Source of the DNA: Sagittula sp048553715
GTDB taxonomy: Bacteria; Pseudomonadota; Alphaproteobacteria; Rhodobacterales; Rhodobacteraceae
DNA length: 64,000 nucleotides
NCBI RefSeq assembly: GCF_048553715.1
Contig: NZ_JBLZNC010000004.1
Location: forward strand, 310,001 to 374,000
Direction: 5' to 3'
Below, piece by piece: positions 27,510 to 34,655 of the stretch. The notes under the pieces are model-generated. The model made no database searches. It had not been told where the DNA came from and saw only the letters and a list, made by a program, of their open reading frames with translations. Both the position numbers and the translations under genes were made by a program. Every line of letters begins with the position of its first letter. Within the stretch, counting starts at the first letter, position 1.

Positions 27510-27532
27510 GGGCCGGACACTCGGTCCGGCCC
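27510..27532 (-). terminator. Rho-independent terminator of the sulfate-activation gene
   Basis: A perfect 9-bp stem (GGGCCGGAC / GTCCGGCCC) with a 5-nt loop is followed on the minus strand by TTTCGCATTTT. It lies 28 bp after the sat-cysC stop. Confidence 0.8.
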
Positions 27533-27559
27533 CTTGCCAAAATGTGATGGGTGATGCGC

Positions 27560-29650
27560 TTATTCGGCGGCGATCAGCCCCATGCTTTCCAGCTTCAGGA
27601 TGACCTGATGGGCGCAGTTGTCGACGTCGACGTTTTCGGTTTCGACCGACAGTTCCGGGTTCGCAGGCACATCATAGGGATCGGAGATGCCGGTGAATTC
27701 CTTGATCTTGCCTTCGCGCGCCAGCTTGTACAGGCCTTTGCGGTCGCGACGTTCGCATTCCTCGATCGACGTGGCCACGTGGACCTCGACGAATGCGCCG
27801 AACTGCTCGATGTCCTCACGCACCGCGCGACGGGTGGTTGCATAGGGCGCGATGGGCGCGCAGATCGCGATGCCGCCGTTCTTGGTGATCTCGGACGCCA
27901 CATAGCCGATGCGGCGAATGTTCAGGTCACGGTGCTCCTTCGAGAAGCCAAGCTCGCTCGACAGGTTTTTGCGCACGATGTCACCGTCCAGCAGCGTCAC
28001 GGGACGGCCGCCCATTTCCATCAGCTTGACCATAAGGGCGTTCGCAATGGTGGATTTGCCGGAGCCGGAGAAACCGGTGAAGAACACGGTAAAGCCCTGC
28101 TGCGAGCGCGGCGGCTTGGTGCGGCGCAGTTCCTTGACCACCTCGGGGAAGGAGAACCATTCCGGGATTTCCAGACCTTCGGCCAGACGGCGGCGCAGTT
28201 CGGTGCCGGAGATGTTCAGGATGGTCACGTCATCCTTGTCAGCGATTTCATCTGCGGGTTCGTACTGGGCGCGTTCCTGCACGTAGACCATGTGCTTGAA
28301 GTCGACCATTTCGCAGCCGATTTCGGACTGGTGCGCACGATACAGCTCTTGCGCGTCATAGGGGCCGTAGAAGTCCTCACCGGCAGAGTTCTTGCCGGGG
28401 CCGGCGTGGTCGCGGCCAACGATGAAGTGGGTGCAGCCGTGGTTGGCGCGGATCAGACCGTGCCAGACGGCCTCGCGCGGGCCTGCCATACGCATGGCAA
28501 GGTTCAGCAGCGACATGGTGGTGGTGGACTGGGGGTATTTGTCCAGAACCGCCTCGTAGCAGCGCACGCGGGTAAAGTGGTCCACATCGCCCGGTTTGGT
28601 CATGCCGACAACCGGGTGGATCAGCAGGTTGGCCTGTGCCTCTTTCGCGGCGCGGAAGGTCAGTTCCTGATGCGCGCGGTGCAGCGGGTTACGCGTCTGG
28701 AACGCAACCACTTTGCGCCAGCCCAGCTTGCGGAAGTATGAACGCAGCTCATTGGGTGTGTCGCGGCGGGCGCGGAAGTCATAGTGCACGGGCTGCTGGA
28801 TGCCGGTCACGGGACCGCCCAGATACACGTTGCCCGCGGTGTTGTGCAGGTAGTTGACCGCCGGATGCGCGCTGTCGTCGGCACCGAACACTTTCTCGGC
28901 TTCACGCGACTTGTTGGGGACCCATTTGTCGGTCACGGTCATCGTGCCGAGGATCACGCCCTCTTGGTCGCGCAGCGCGATGTCCTGACCGATCTCGATC
29001 TTATCAGCAAAGTCTTCCTTAACGTCGAGCGTGATCGGCATCGGCCACAGGGTGCCGTCTGCGAGACGCATGTTTTCCACGACGCCGTTGTAATCCTCTT
29101 CCGACAGGAAGCCCTTGAGCGGGTTGAACCCGCCGTTCATCAGCAGTTCCAGATCGCAAATCTGGCGCGGGGTCAGATCGTGCGAGGTCAGGTCAGCGGC
29201 TTCGACCTTCAGTTTCTGGGCGCTGTCGTAGGACACGTACAGCTCGGGGATGGGGGCAAGGTTGGATTGCATCAGCGTGCTCCTGTATTTCAGTGGCATG
29301 AGGTCGCCCACAGAGCCGGTCAGCTCTGCGTGCAGCGCCGCATATTCGGCGAATTTCCGTGCGAGAAAGGACTGAACGAGCCGTTCCTTGGTCTCGCGGC
29401 CTGTCTCTGTCAGCGCGTAGGCGAACCGCTGGCGGCGATCATTGCCCTTGCGTTCGGACACAACAATAAGCCCGGCGTCCGTCGCGGCGCGCAGCTGAGC
29501 ATTCAGCCGCCCGAGCGATACGCCCATAGCCTCTGCGATGGCGCGTTGGCTTGCGTCCGGTGCCCGGTCCAGCTGCCGCAACAGCACAAACAGCTGGTCG
29601 TCATCGGACGCAGCGGCTTTGGCCGTCAAGGTTTCGGGATCGGAGGGCAT
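27560..29650 (-). CDS. sat-cysC: MarR-like winged helix / sulfate adenylyltransferase / APS kinase fusion
   Basis: One uninterrupted frame of 696 codons from ATG 29650. Residues about 1-110 match the MarR/EPS-associated winged-helix regulators (SQRAIAEAMGVSLGRLNAQL as the recognition region, closing FLARKFAEYAALHAELTG). From about residue 127 comes the sulfate adenylyltransferase (NLAPIPELYVSYDSA, the ATP-site QTRNPLHRAH, GRDHAGPG), then APS kinase with Walker A GFSGSGKST and LDGDIVRKNLSSELGFS. The enzyme makes APS and then PAPS for sulfate assimilation or sulfation. The stand-alone form of 570 aa would start at ATG 29272, which has AGGAG 7 nt upstream, so internal initiation is possible. A GTG at 29683 inside a 22-bp palindrome is an alternative start. 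Confidence 0.85.
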   Translation of the reverse strand: MPSDPETLTAKAAASDDDQLFVLLRQLDRAPDASQRAIAEAMGVSLGRLNAQLRAATDAGLIVVSERKGNDRRQRFAYALTETGRETKERLVQSFLARKFAEYAALHAELTGSVGDLMPLKYRSTLMQSNLAPIPELYVSYDSAQKLKVEAADLTSHDLTPRQICDLELLMNGGFNPLKGFLSEEDYNGVVENMRLADGTLWPMPITLDVKEDFADKIEIGQDIALRDQEGVILGTMTVTDKWVPNKSREAEKVFGADDSAHPAVNYLHNTAGNVYLGGPVTGIQQPVHYDFRARRDTPNELRSYFRKLGWRKVVAFQTRNPLHRAHQELTFRAAKEAQANLLIHPVVGMTKPGDVDHFTRVRCYEAVLDKYPQSTTTMSLLNLAMRMAGPREAVWHGLIRANHGCTHFIVGRDHAGPGKNSAGEDFYGPYDAQELYRAHQSEIGCEMVDFKHMVYVQERAQYEPADEIADKDDVTILNISGTELRRRLAEGLEIPEWFSFPEVVKELRRTKPPRSQQGFTVFFTGFSGSGKSTIANALMVKLMEMGGRPVTLLDGDIVRKNLSSELGFSKEHRDLNIRRIGYVASEITKNGGIAICAPIAPYATTRRAVREDIEQFGAFVEVHVATSIEECERRDRKGLYKLAREGKIKEFTGISDPYDVPANPELSVETENVDVDNCAHQVILKLESMGLIAAE

Positions 29651-29663
29651 CAGAAGACTCGTT

Positions 29664-29685
29664 ATGTGTTCACGCGTGAACACAT
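29664..29685. promoter_or_regulatory. 22-bp perfect palindrome at the 5' end of sat-cysC, putative operator
   Basis: ATGTGTTCACGCGTGAACAC plus AT is a perfect 22-bp palindrome ending 14 bp before the ATG at 29650. Its size and symmetry suit a MarR-type dimer. Since the downstream protein begins with such a domain, autoregulation is the simplest reading, but the binding factor is not known. Confidence 0.55.
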
Positions 29686-29762
29686 GTCACCTTTCCCAAG
29701 GTCAGGAAACCTTTTTCTGCCCCGATGGGCCATTTTTTGCCTTCTGCGCGATGGCGTGACCC

Positions 29763-29806
29763 AAAAAACGCATATGGCCGGACGATCCCTTTGGATCACC
29801 CGGCCA
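29763..29806 (-). terminator. Terminator of the RraB-like gene
   Basis: A long imperfect hairpin, TGGCCGG...CCGGCCA with inner GATCC/GGATC, is followed on the minus strand by ATATGCGTTTTTTGG. It lies 24 bp after the RraB-like stop and upstream of sat-cysC. Confidence 0.7.
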
Positions 29807-29829
29807 TGAAAGGTCGCATTTTATATGGA

Positions 29830-30174
29830 TCAGTCTTCGCCGTCGCCCAGCAGGCCCCAGCCGTCCGGTTCGAACCCGTGGGACAGCGCAATGCGTGTGG
29901 CGACTTCCTCGCCCAGCCAGATGCCATCTGCCGAGATGATCTGTTCGAACAGAGTGGCCACGAGGTAGGGGCCATTGGCCTCTCCGTCGTCTTCCACCCA
30001 TTCGCAATCGTAGCCTTCATCGGCCAGCGCCTTGGCCAGCGGCTGCCAGTCGCTTTTGGCGGCCGGAACGAGGAAGTAATCCACATCAGCGAACTCAGGC
30101 AGGCCGTGGGCCGCTTGCAATTCGGCATAGGTGGCGCGGGTCTCGGCGCGCTGGGCGTCGTAATCATGGGACAT
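29830..30174 (-). CDS. RraB-like regulator of ribonuclease E
   Basis: A 114-aa acidic protein. FLVPAAKSDWQPLAKALADE followed by GYDCEWVEDD matches the RraB (PF06877) fold, in which a small ferredoxin-like domain binds RNase E and changes its activity. In organisms with distant RNase E this role is unproven, so the annotation is by fold only. The ATG at 30174 has AGAGGC upstream. The C-terminus contains GFEPDGWGLLGDGED. A membrane-protein gene lies 50 bp upstream on the same strand. Confidence 0.78.
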   Translation of the reverse strand: MSHDYDAQRAETRATYAELQAAHGLPEFADVDYFLVPAAKSDWQPLAKALADEGYDCEWVEDDGEANGPYLVATLFEQIISADGIWLGEEVATRIALSHGFEPDGWGLLGDGED

Positions 30175-30224
30175 ATCGGGCCTCTGATCCTGCTGGTCCA
30201 AATCTATCCGCGTGGTAGCGGGGA

Positions 30225-30614
30225 TCACGTCCCTTGGCCAGAGGGGTGGTGGTGTGGCACGCCCCGCAGCCAGAGTGCAGCCAGTCCCGTAGGCAGCAGC
30301 AAGATCCACTGCGGCAGGATCAACAACGCCGACAGGCCGCCCATCCACAGGGCTGTCACCACAAAGATCACGCCGCCGCCAATCCAAAGCCAAGCCAAAC
30401 AGATACGTGCCGCGCCGTCCCGGGCAAAGACCCATGCGGAGACCGCCAGAAACAGGCCAAGGATATGCCAACAGGCCGCCATGGTGCCACGCACCATCAA
30501 CGGCAATGTGCCAGAGGTGACGGGCAGCAGCGTGTCAAAGGTGCCGACGAAGATGTGGACACCAGCGGTGAGCGCGGCAAGCGCGGCGGGGAGCAAGGGC
30601 AGCAGGCGAAGCAT
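30225..30614 (-). CDS. Small four-helix membrane protein
   Basis: A 129-aa hydrophobic protein with four predicted helices: LLPLLPAALAALTAGVHIFV, then ACWHILGLFLAVSAWVFA, CLAWLWIGGGVIFVVTALW and LILPQWILLLPTGLAALWL. The His in AGVHIFVG and the one in CWHILG lie in helices 1 and 2. I do not recognise a named family. It ends in a His-rich HHHPSGQGT tail. It precedes the RraB-like gene on the same strand. Function unknown. Confidence 0.78.
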   Translation of the reverse strand: MLRLLPLLPAALAALTAGVHIFVGTFDTLLPVTSGTLPLMVRGTMAACWHILGLFLAVSAWVFARDGAARICLAWLWIGGGVIFVVTALWMGGLSALLILPQWILLLPTGLAALWLRGVPHHHPSGQGT

Positions 30615-30710
30615 CGGGGTCTCACATCACAACGGGTTTGATACGACGCTCTACCATTGCGCGAGTTTGCACAACTGGACTGTGTGTCGCGGGCCGTACC
30701 ACTGCGCACA

Positions 30711-30742
30711 AAAAAGGGGCCGGATGCGATCCAGCCCCTTTT
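30711..30742. terminator. Bidirectional terminator near trxB end
   Basis: AAAAGGGGC ... GCCCCTTTT forms a 9-bp stem extended inward by CGGAT/ATCCA. T-runs occur on both strands: TTTTTT on the minus strand and TTTT on the plus strand. It lies 25 bp after the trxB stop, so it most likely ends trxB mRNA. Confidence 0.8.
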
Positions 30743-30766
30743 GTCATGTCTGGTAAACCGCTGCGG

Positions 30767-31783
30767 TCAGTGACCAGCTTCGACGGGCGCGCCGTAGCCC
30801 AGTGGCTCGGTCTCGTCCTTGTCGGGGGTGGCGGGATCGTCCAGCCCTTGTTCGGCCAGCCAACGCTCGGCTTCCAGCGCGGCCATGCAGCCCATGCCGG
30901 CGCTTGTCACAGCTTGGCGGTATTTGTGGTCGGTCAAATCGCCTGCCGCAAAGATACCGGGGATCGAGGTTTCGGTGCTGTCGGGTTTGGTCACAACATA
31001 GCCGCCCATGTGGGTTTCCAGCACGTCTTTGACCAGCTCGTTGGCCGGAGCGTGGCCGATGGCGACAAACACACCTGCGCAGTCAATCTCAGAGGTTTCG
31101 CCGGTCTGTACGTTCTTCACGCGCACGCCTGTTACACCCTTGGGCATGTCGGTGCCCAGAACCTCGTCCAATTGGTGATGCCACAGGGTTTCGACCTTGG
31201 GGTGTTTGAACAGGCGGTCCTGCAGGATCTTTTCGGCGCGTAGCTCGTCGCGGCGATGGATCAGCGTCACCTTGGAGGCGAAGTTGGTCAGGAACAGCGC
31301 TTCCTCGACGGCGGTGTTGCCGCCACCGATCACAACGATTTCCTTGCCACGGTAGAAGAAGCCGTCGCAGGTCGCGCAGGCGGATACGCCAAAACCTTTG
31401 AACGCCTCTTCCGAGTCCAGCCCCAGCCATTTGGCGCGCGCGCCGGTGGCCAGAATGATCGAATCGGCGGTGTAGGTTGCGCCGCTGTCACCGTGGGCCA
31501 CAAAGGGGCGCACGTCGAAGTCGATCTTGGTGATGATGTCACCGATGATTTCGGTGCCCATGGCGCGGGCGTGCGCCTCCATGTTGACCATCAGGTCGGG
31601 GCCCTGAATTTCGGTGTGGCCGGGCCAGTTTTCAACCTCGGTCGTCGTGGTCAGCTGGCCGCCGGGTTCGATCCCCTGCACCAGCAGCGGATTCAGCATG
31701 GCCCGCGAGGCATACACGCCAGCGGTGTATCCGGCAGGGCCGGAGCCGATGATAAGAACCTTGGTGTGGCGGGTATCGGGCAT
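30767..31783 (-). CDS. trxB: Thioredoxin reductase
   Basis: TrxB transfers electrons from NADPH through FAD and a redox disulfide to thioredoxin. The 338-aa product has the FAD site LIIGSGPAGYTAGVYASRA, the catalytic CATC at Cys136/Cys139 (SACATCDGFF), the NADPH site VIGGGNTAVEEALFL and the closing GIFAAGDLTDHKYRQAVT. CGGAG lies before the ATG at 31783. The C-terminal 20 residues beyond the usual end are a short acidic tail. It is divergent from an Lrp-type regulator with 283 bp between. Confidence 0.97.
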   Translation of the reverse strand: MPDTRHTKVLIIGSGPAGYTAGVYASRAMLNPLLVQGIEPGGQLTTTTEVENWPGHTEIQGPDLMVNMEAHARAMGTEIIGDIITKIDFDVRPFVAHGDSGATYTADSIILATGARAKWLGLDSEEAFKGFGVSACATCDGFFYRGKEIVVIGGGNTAVEEALFLTNFASKVTLIHRRDELRAEKILQDRLFKHPKVETLWHHQLDEVLGTDMPKGVTGVRVKNVQTGETSEIDCAGVFVAIGHAPANELVKDVLETHMGGYVVTKPDSTETSIPGIFAAGDLTDHKYRQAVTSAGMGCMAALEAERWLAEQGLDDPATPDKDETEPLGYGAPVEAGH

Positions 31784-32066
31784 GGTCTGACTCCGGTCGT
31801 TCGCGTTTGGCCCTTGCATATAACCACTGCGCCGCGCTGTGCAATGCACGGCGGCGTGGGGTGGTTGCGGAGCTGTGACCGAAACTGCGGCAACGGGGTT
31901 AAGAAAGTTACGCATTTGCGAAATATTATTGCGCGCACCATGCGTAGCGATATAATTAATCGGAAATGCATGGGGTCCGTCGACCCGTGACGCTGCGTTG
32001 AATAATCCGTGACCTTGCGACTGTATCAGTTGTCGCGCCGATCACGCCAAGTGTTTGGAGAACCAT

Positions 32067-32567
32067 ATGCCGTTGCACCGGCTCGATCCGATTGATCGAA
32101 AAATCCTGTCCGAGCTGCAGGCCGATGGCCGAATGACCAATGTTGAACTGGCAAAACGCGTCGGGATTTCTGCGCCTCCCTGCCTGCGGCGTGTGCGTGT
32201 GCTCGAAGAGCAAGGATATATCCAAGGCTATCATGCGGATGTGGACAGTCGCGCGCTGGGCTTTGAGGTGCAGGTCTTTGTGATGGTCGGTCTGCAAAGT
32301 CAGGCCGAATCGGACTTGTCCGCCTTTGAGGGGCGCTGCCGTGATTGGCCGTTGGTCCGCGAATGTCATATGCTGAATGGCGAGGTGGATTTCATCCTGA
32401 AATGCGTCGCGCCGGATCTGTCGACGTTCCAGAGCTTCCTGACAGGGGATTTGTTGACCGCGCCGAATGTGGCATCGGTCAAGACGTCGCTGGTGATCCG
32501 TGGCGCCAAGGACGAGCCGGGCGTGCCCTTTGACGTGCTGGAAGATCGGTTGAGCCGCAGCGCCTGA
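32067..32567 (+). CDS. Lrp/AsnC family transcriptional regulator
   Basis: A 166-aa feast/famine regulator. The N-terminal helix-turn-helix is LDPIDRKILSELQADGRMTN then VELAKRVGISAPPCLRRVRV; the C-terminal RAM ligand-binding domain includes ALGFEVQVFVMVGL and ECHMLNGEVDFILKC. The ATG at 32067 has GGAG 6 nt upstream. It is divergent from trxB; control of trxB is possible but not shown by the sequence. It is convergent with a Hint gene. Confidence 0.94.
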   Translation: MPLHRLDPIDRKILSELQADGRMTNVELAKRVGISAPPCLRRVRVLEEQGYIQGYHADVDSRALGFEVQVFVMVGLQSQAESDLSAFEGRCRDWPLVRECHMLNGEVDFILKCVAPDLSTFQSFLTGDLLTAPNVASVKTSLVIRGAKDEPGVPFDVLEDRLSRSA

Positions 32568-32585
32568 CCACGCTGCGGCCACCGC

Positions 32586-33356
32586 TTAGCTGTTTGTCAG
32601 CTTGTCGATCATCTCGCGCGATGTGCGCATGGCGCAAGTCTCGCCAAAATCGCCCAGCGTTTCGAGATGCGGGAACAACGCCATGAACAGGGCGCGGGTT
32701 TTTGCGCCGAACTGCTGGCTGGCGTCGTTGCCGGGATGGAATGTCTCGACCTCGACGCCGCCCACCTTCAGCGTGGTGTGGCGGCGCACCATCACATGGT
32801 ACATCTCGACAGTTCCTGCCGGTGTGATGTCCAGATACCGGTCCCCGTCGATATAGTCGGTCAGCGGCGCCAGAACCGTTTCATTGCCAAGCAGCGATTT
32901 CAGTTTCGGATGGCGGACGACCATGCGCGCGGCGGGCCCGAACAAAAGATCCATCGGCGGCTGGCCCAGCCCCATTGCGCCTGATGTCACACGGGTCAGA
33001 GAGGTGAGAGAGGTGGCATCATCCGCGCGGTTCGGGATGTAGCTGGTCGACCCGATCCATGTCACAGGTTCCGGCCCCATGGCGGTCTGGATATAGTCGC
33101 CAGGCATCAGATCCTCGATCGCGACGGGGCCAGAGACCGTGTCGATCAGCGTGCCGCGCGCCAAAGCAGCGGCGCAGTTTTCAAACAGCGGCGTGGCCGG
33201 GGCGACGATCTGGTCAAATTCGGGCAGCAGGTCGGGGCGGAGGTAGGCAATTTCATACCGCCGCATCAATGTGGGGCTGGTGGTGTCACGGACGGCACTG
33301 GCAGGTGGCGTACCGGCATAAGACGCGGGAGCAAAACCGCGGTGGAGACTGGTCAT
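32586..33356 (-). CDS. Hint-domain protein, degenerate
   Basis: A 256-aa protein aligned to the Hint_2 pattern by ARGTLIDTVSGPVAIEDLMP followed by GDYIQTAMGPEPVTWIGS and the C-terminal MYHVMVRRHTTLKVGGVEVE. The usual catalytic Cys four residues before the Gly-Thr (CFxxGT) is Ala here (ALARGT), although a Cys occurs three residues earlier, and the SPxHR block reads GPAAR, without the His. It is therefore probably not self-cleaving. AAGGGG lies before the ATG. The N-terminus contains MRRYEIAYLRPDLLPEF. Function unknown. Confidence 0.82.
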   Translation of the reverse strand: MTSLHRGFAPASYAGTPPASAVRDTTSPTLMRRYEIAYLRPDLLPEFDQIVAPATPLFENCAAALARGTLIDTVSGPVAIEDLMPGDYIQTAMGPEPVTWIGSTSYIPNRADDATSLTSLTRVTSGAMGLGQPPMDLLFGPAARMVVRHPKLKSLLGNETVLAPLTDYIDGDRYLDITPAGTVEMYHVMVRRHTTLKVGGVEVETFHPGNDASQQFGAKTRALFMALFPHLETLGDFGETCAMRTSREMIDKLTNS

Positions 33357-33560
33357 GTGAACCCCTTATAGGTTGGTCACATCCGTGTTGGCCCCCACCA
33401 ACAACGACAGAAGGACGATAATAAATTCGTCATCGTTGGTTCTGAAATAGCCCCAATCGGGGTGGTTCGTCAAAATTGAATCCAAAAACATACTGTTGAC
33501 GGATCTAATACTCTGCGCGGCCGGCGACTGTTCCGTTTGCTGGAACGATGGCGCAGAAAC

Positions 33561-33595
33561 GCACACAGGCGGGGTGTGGTGCCCCGCCTGTGTGC
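33561..33595 (-). terminator. Strong hairpin after the 47-aa gene, probable terminator
   Basis: A perfect 14-bp stem (GCACACAGGCGGGG / CCCCGCCTGTGTGC) with a 7-nt loop lies 23 bp beyond the 47-aa gene stop. On the minus strand only GTTTCTG follows, so termination may be imperfect or the element may stabilise the short mRNA. Confidence 0.6.
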
Positions 33596-33618
33596 ATCTG
33601 TGGTCTGAATTCTCGCGC

Positions 33619-33762
33619 TCAGGCGCGTTTCAAAGTTGGTGTCGTGTTGGGTTTGCGCGCCGCAATTGTGGCTTTGCGGGTGGACCCGCGTTCCCATGGC
33701 AAACGGGTTGTATCGCTCGCCTTGGCGGTGGCTACGATGGATTTTACAAAACGCGTTTTCAT
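33619..33762 (-). CDS. Small basic protein, 47 aa
   Basis: A short frame from ATG 33762 encodes 47 residues starting MKTRFVKSIVATAKASDTTR, then LPWERGSTRKATIAARK. It is strongly basic with no membrane segment. AAGGA lies about 10 bp before the ATG and a 14-bp hairpin follows the stop, so the unit looks complete with its own ribosome binding site and terminator. I recall similar unnamed short proteins (MKT-FVKS... then a Trp/Arg motif) in Rhodobacteraceae, but cannot verify that here. A nucleic-acid-binding role would suit its charge; this is a guess. Confidence 0.65.
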   Translation of the reverse strand: MKTRFVKSIVATAKASDTTRLPWERGSTRKATIAARKPNTTPTLKRA

Positions 33763-33899
33763 GCCGCTGGTCCTTCTGGTCCGAATGCTGGGGCGGTGGC
33801 CGCCTTGCCTTGGAACAGAAGATGGCGTCGGAATCAGGCGGACTTGTGACCTGATTGGGATAATACCGCAGCCATATCGTGATTGTTTCCGGTCATCGC

Positions 33900-34655
33900 T
33901 TACAGGCGAATCGCCGAGATCAACCGCCCGTAATCGGCCTCTTTGGCGTGGGTGGCGCGGCGGAATGAATAGAACCTGTCCGGGTCGGAGTAGGTGCAGT
34001 GACGGGTCCATTCGGCGGCAACACCGGCGGCGCGCAGCTTGTGCAGCCCATAGGCGGGCAGGTCGAACAGCATGCGATCGCCTGTTCCATTGGCGAAAAA
34101 GCGGCTGTTGTCCGGATCCTCTTGCATAAAGTTGTCCAGAAATTCCGGCCCGACCTCATAAGCGCCTTGGCTGATCGAGGGGCCGATGACCGCCACGATA
34201 CAATCGCGTTCGGCCCCAAGGTCGGTCATGGCGTCTATCGTGGCCTCCAGCACGCCATCCCGCGCCCCGCGCCAGCCTGCATGGGCCGCGCCGATGACGC
34301 CGTTTTCCACATCGGCAAACAGCACCGGCTGGCAATCGGCGGTCAGAATGCCCAAGGCCACACCGGGCGTGGCCGTGACCAAGGCGTCCGCCTGCGGTTT
34401 CGGATCGGCTGCACCGTCCGCCACAGTCACCGCGCGGGCCGAATGGACCTGATGCACCGTGGCCAGATTGGACGGGGCCACGCCCATCGCATCGGCCACG
34501 CGGGCGCGGTTGATCGCCACGATATCGCGTTGGTCGGACGATCCGGTGCCGCAGTTCAGACCGGCAAACACCCCGGAGGAGGCACCGCCGCGTCGGGTAA
34601 AGAACCCGTGGCGCATCGGGGACAGGCTGTCGGATGTGATGATCTCAAGCGTCAT
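33900..34655 (-). CDS. pgeF: Laccase-domain protein, peptidoglycan editing factor PgeF (YfiH)
   Basis: A 251-aa cytoplasmic protein of the YfiH family, once called polyphenol oxidase. In enteric bacteria it edits wrongly incorporated residues in UDP-MurNAc peptide precursors; homologues also have purine nucleoside phosphorylase activity. The zinc ligands are visible in VHQVHSA, TADCQPVLF and AAHAGWRGARDGV. The ATG at 34655 overlaps the upstream methyltransferase gene by 11 bp. It is the last gene of the lgt cluster. Confidence 0.93.
   Translation of the reverse strand: MTLEIITSDSLSPMRHGFFTRRGGASSGVFAGLNCGTGSSDQRDIVAINRARVADAMGVAPSNLATVHQVHSARAVTVADGAADPKPQADALVTATPGVALGILTADCQPVLFADVENGVIGAAHAGWRGARDGVLEATIDAMTDLGAERDCIVAVIGPSISQGAYEVGPEFLDNFMQEDPDNSRFFANGTGDRMLFDLPAYGLHKLRAAGVAAEWTRHCTYSDPDRFYSFRRATHAKEADYGRLISAIRL

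Noticed and set aside
33366..33491. A 41-codon frame (MFLDSILTNHPDWGYFR...) just upstream of the third Hint gene
   Set aside because: No ribosome binding site and no known pattern. It could be a leader peptide, but the evidence is too thin to list it.
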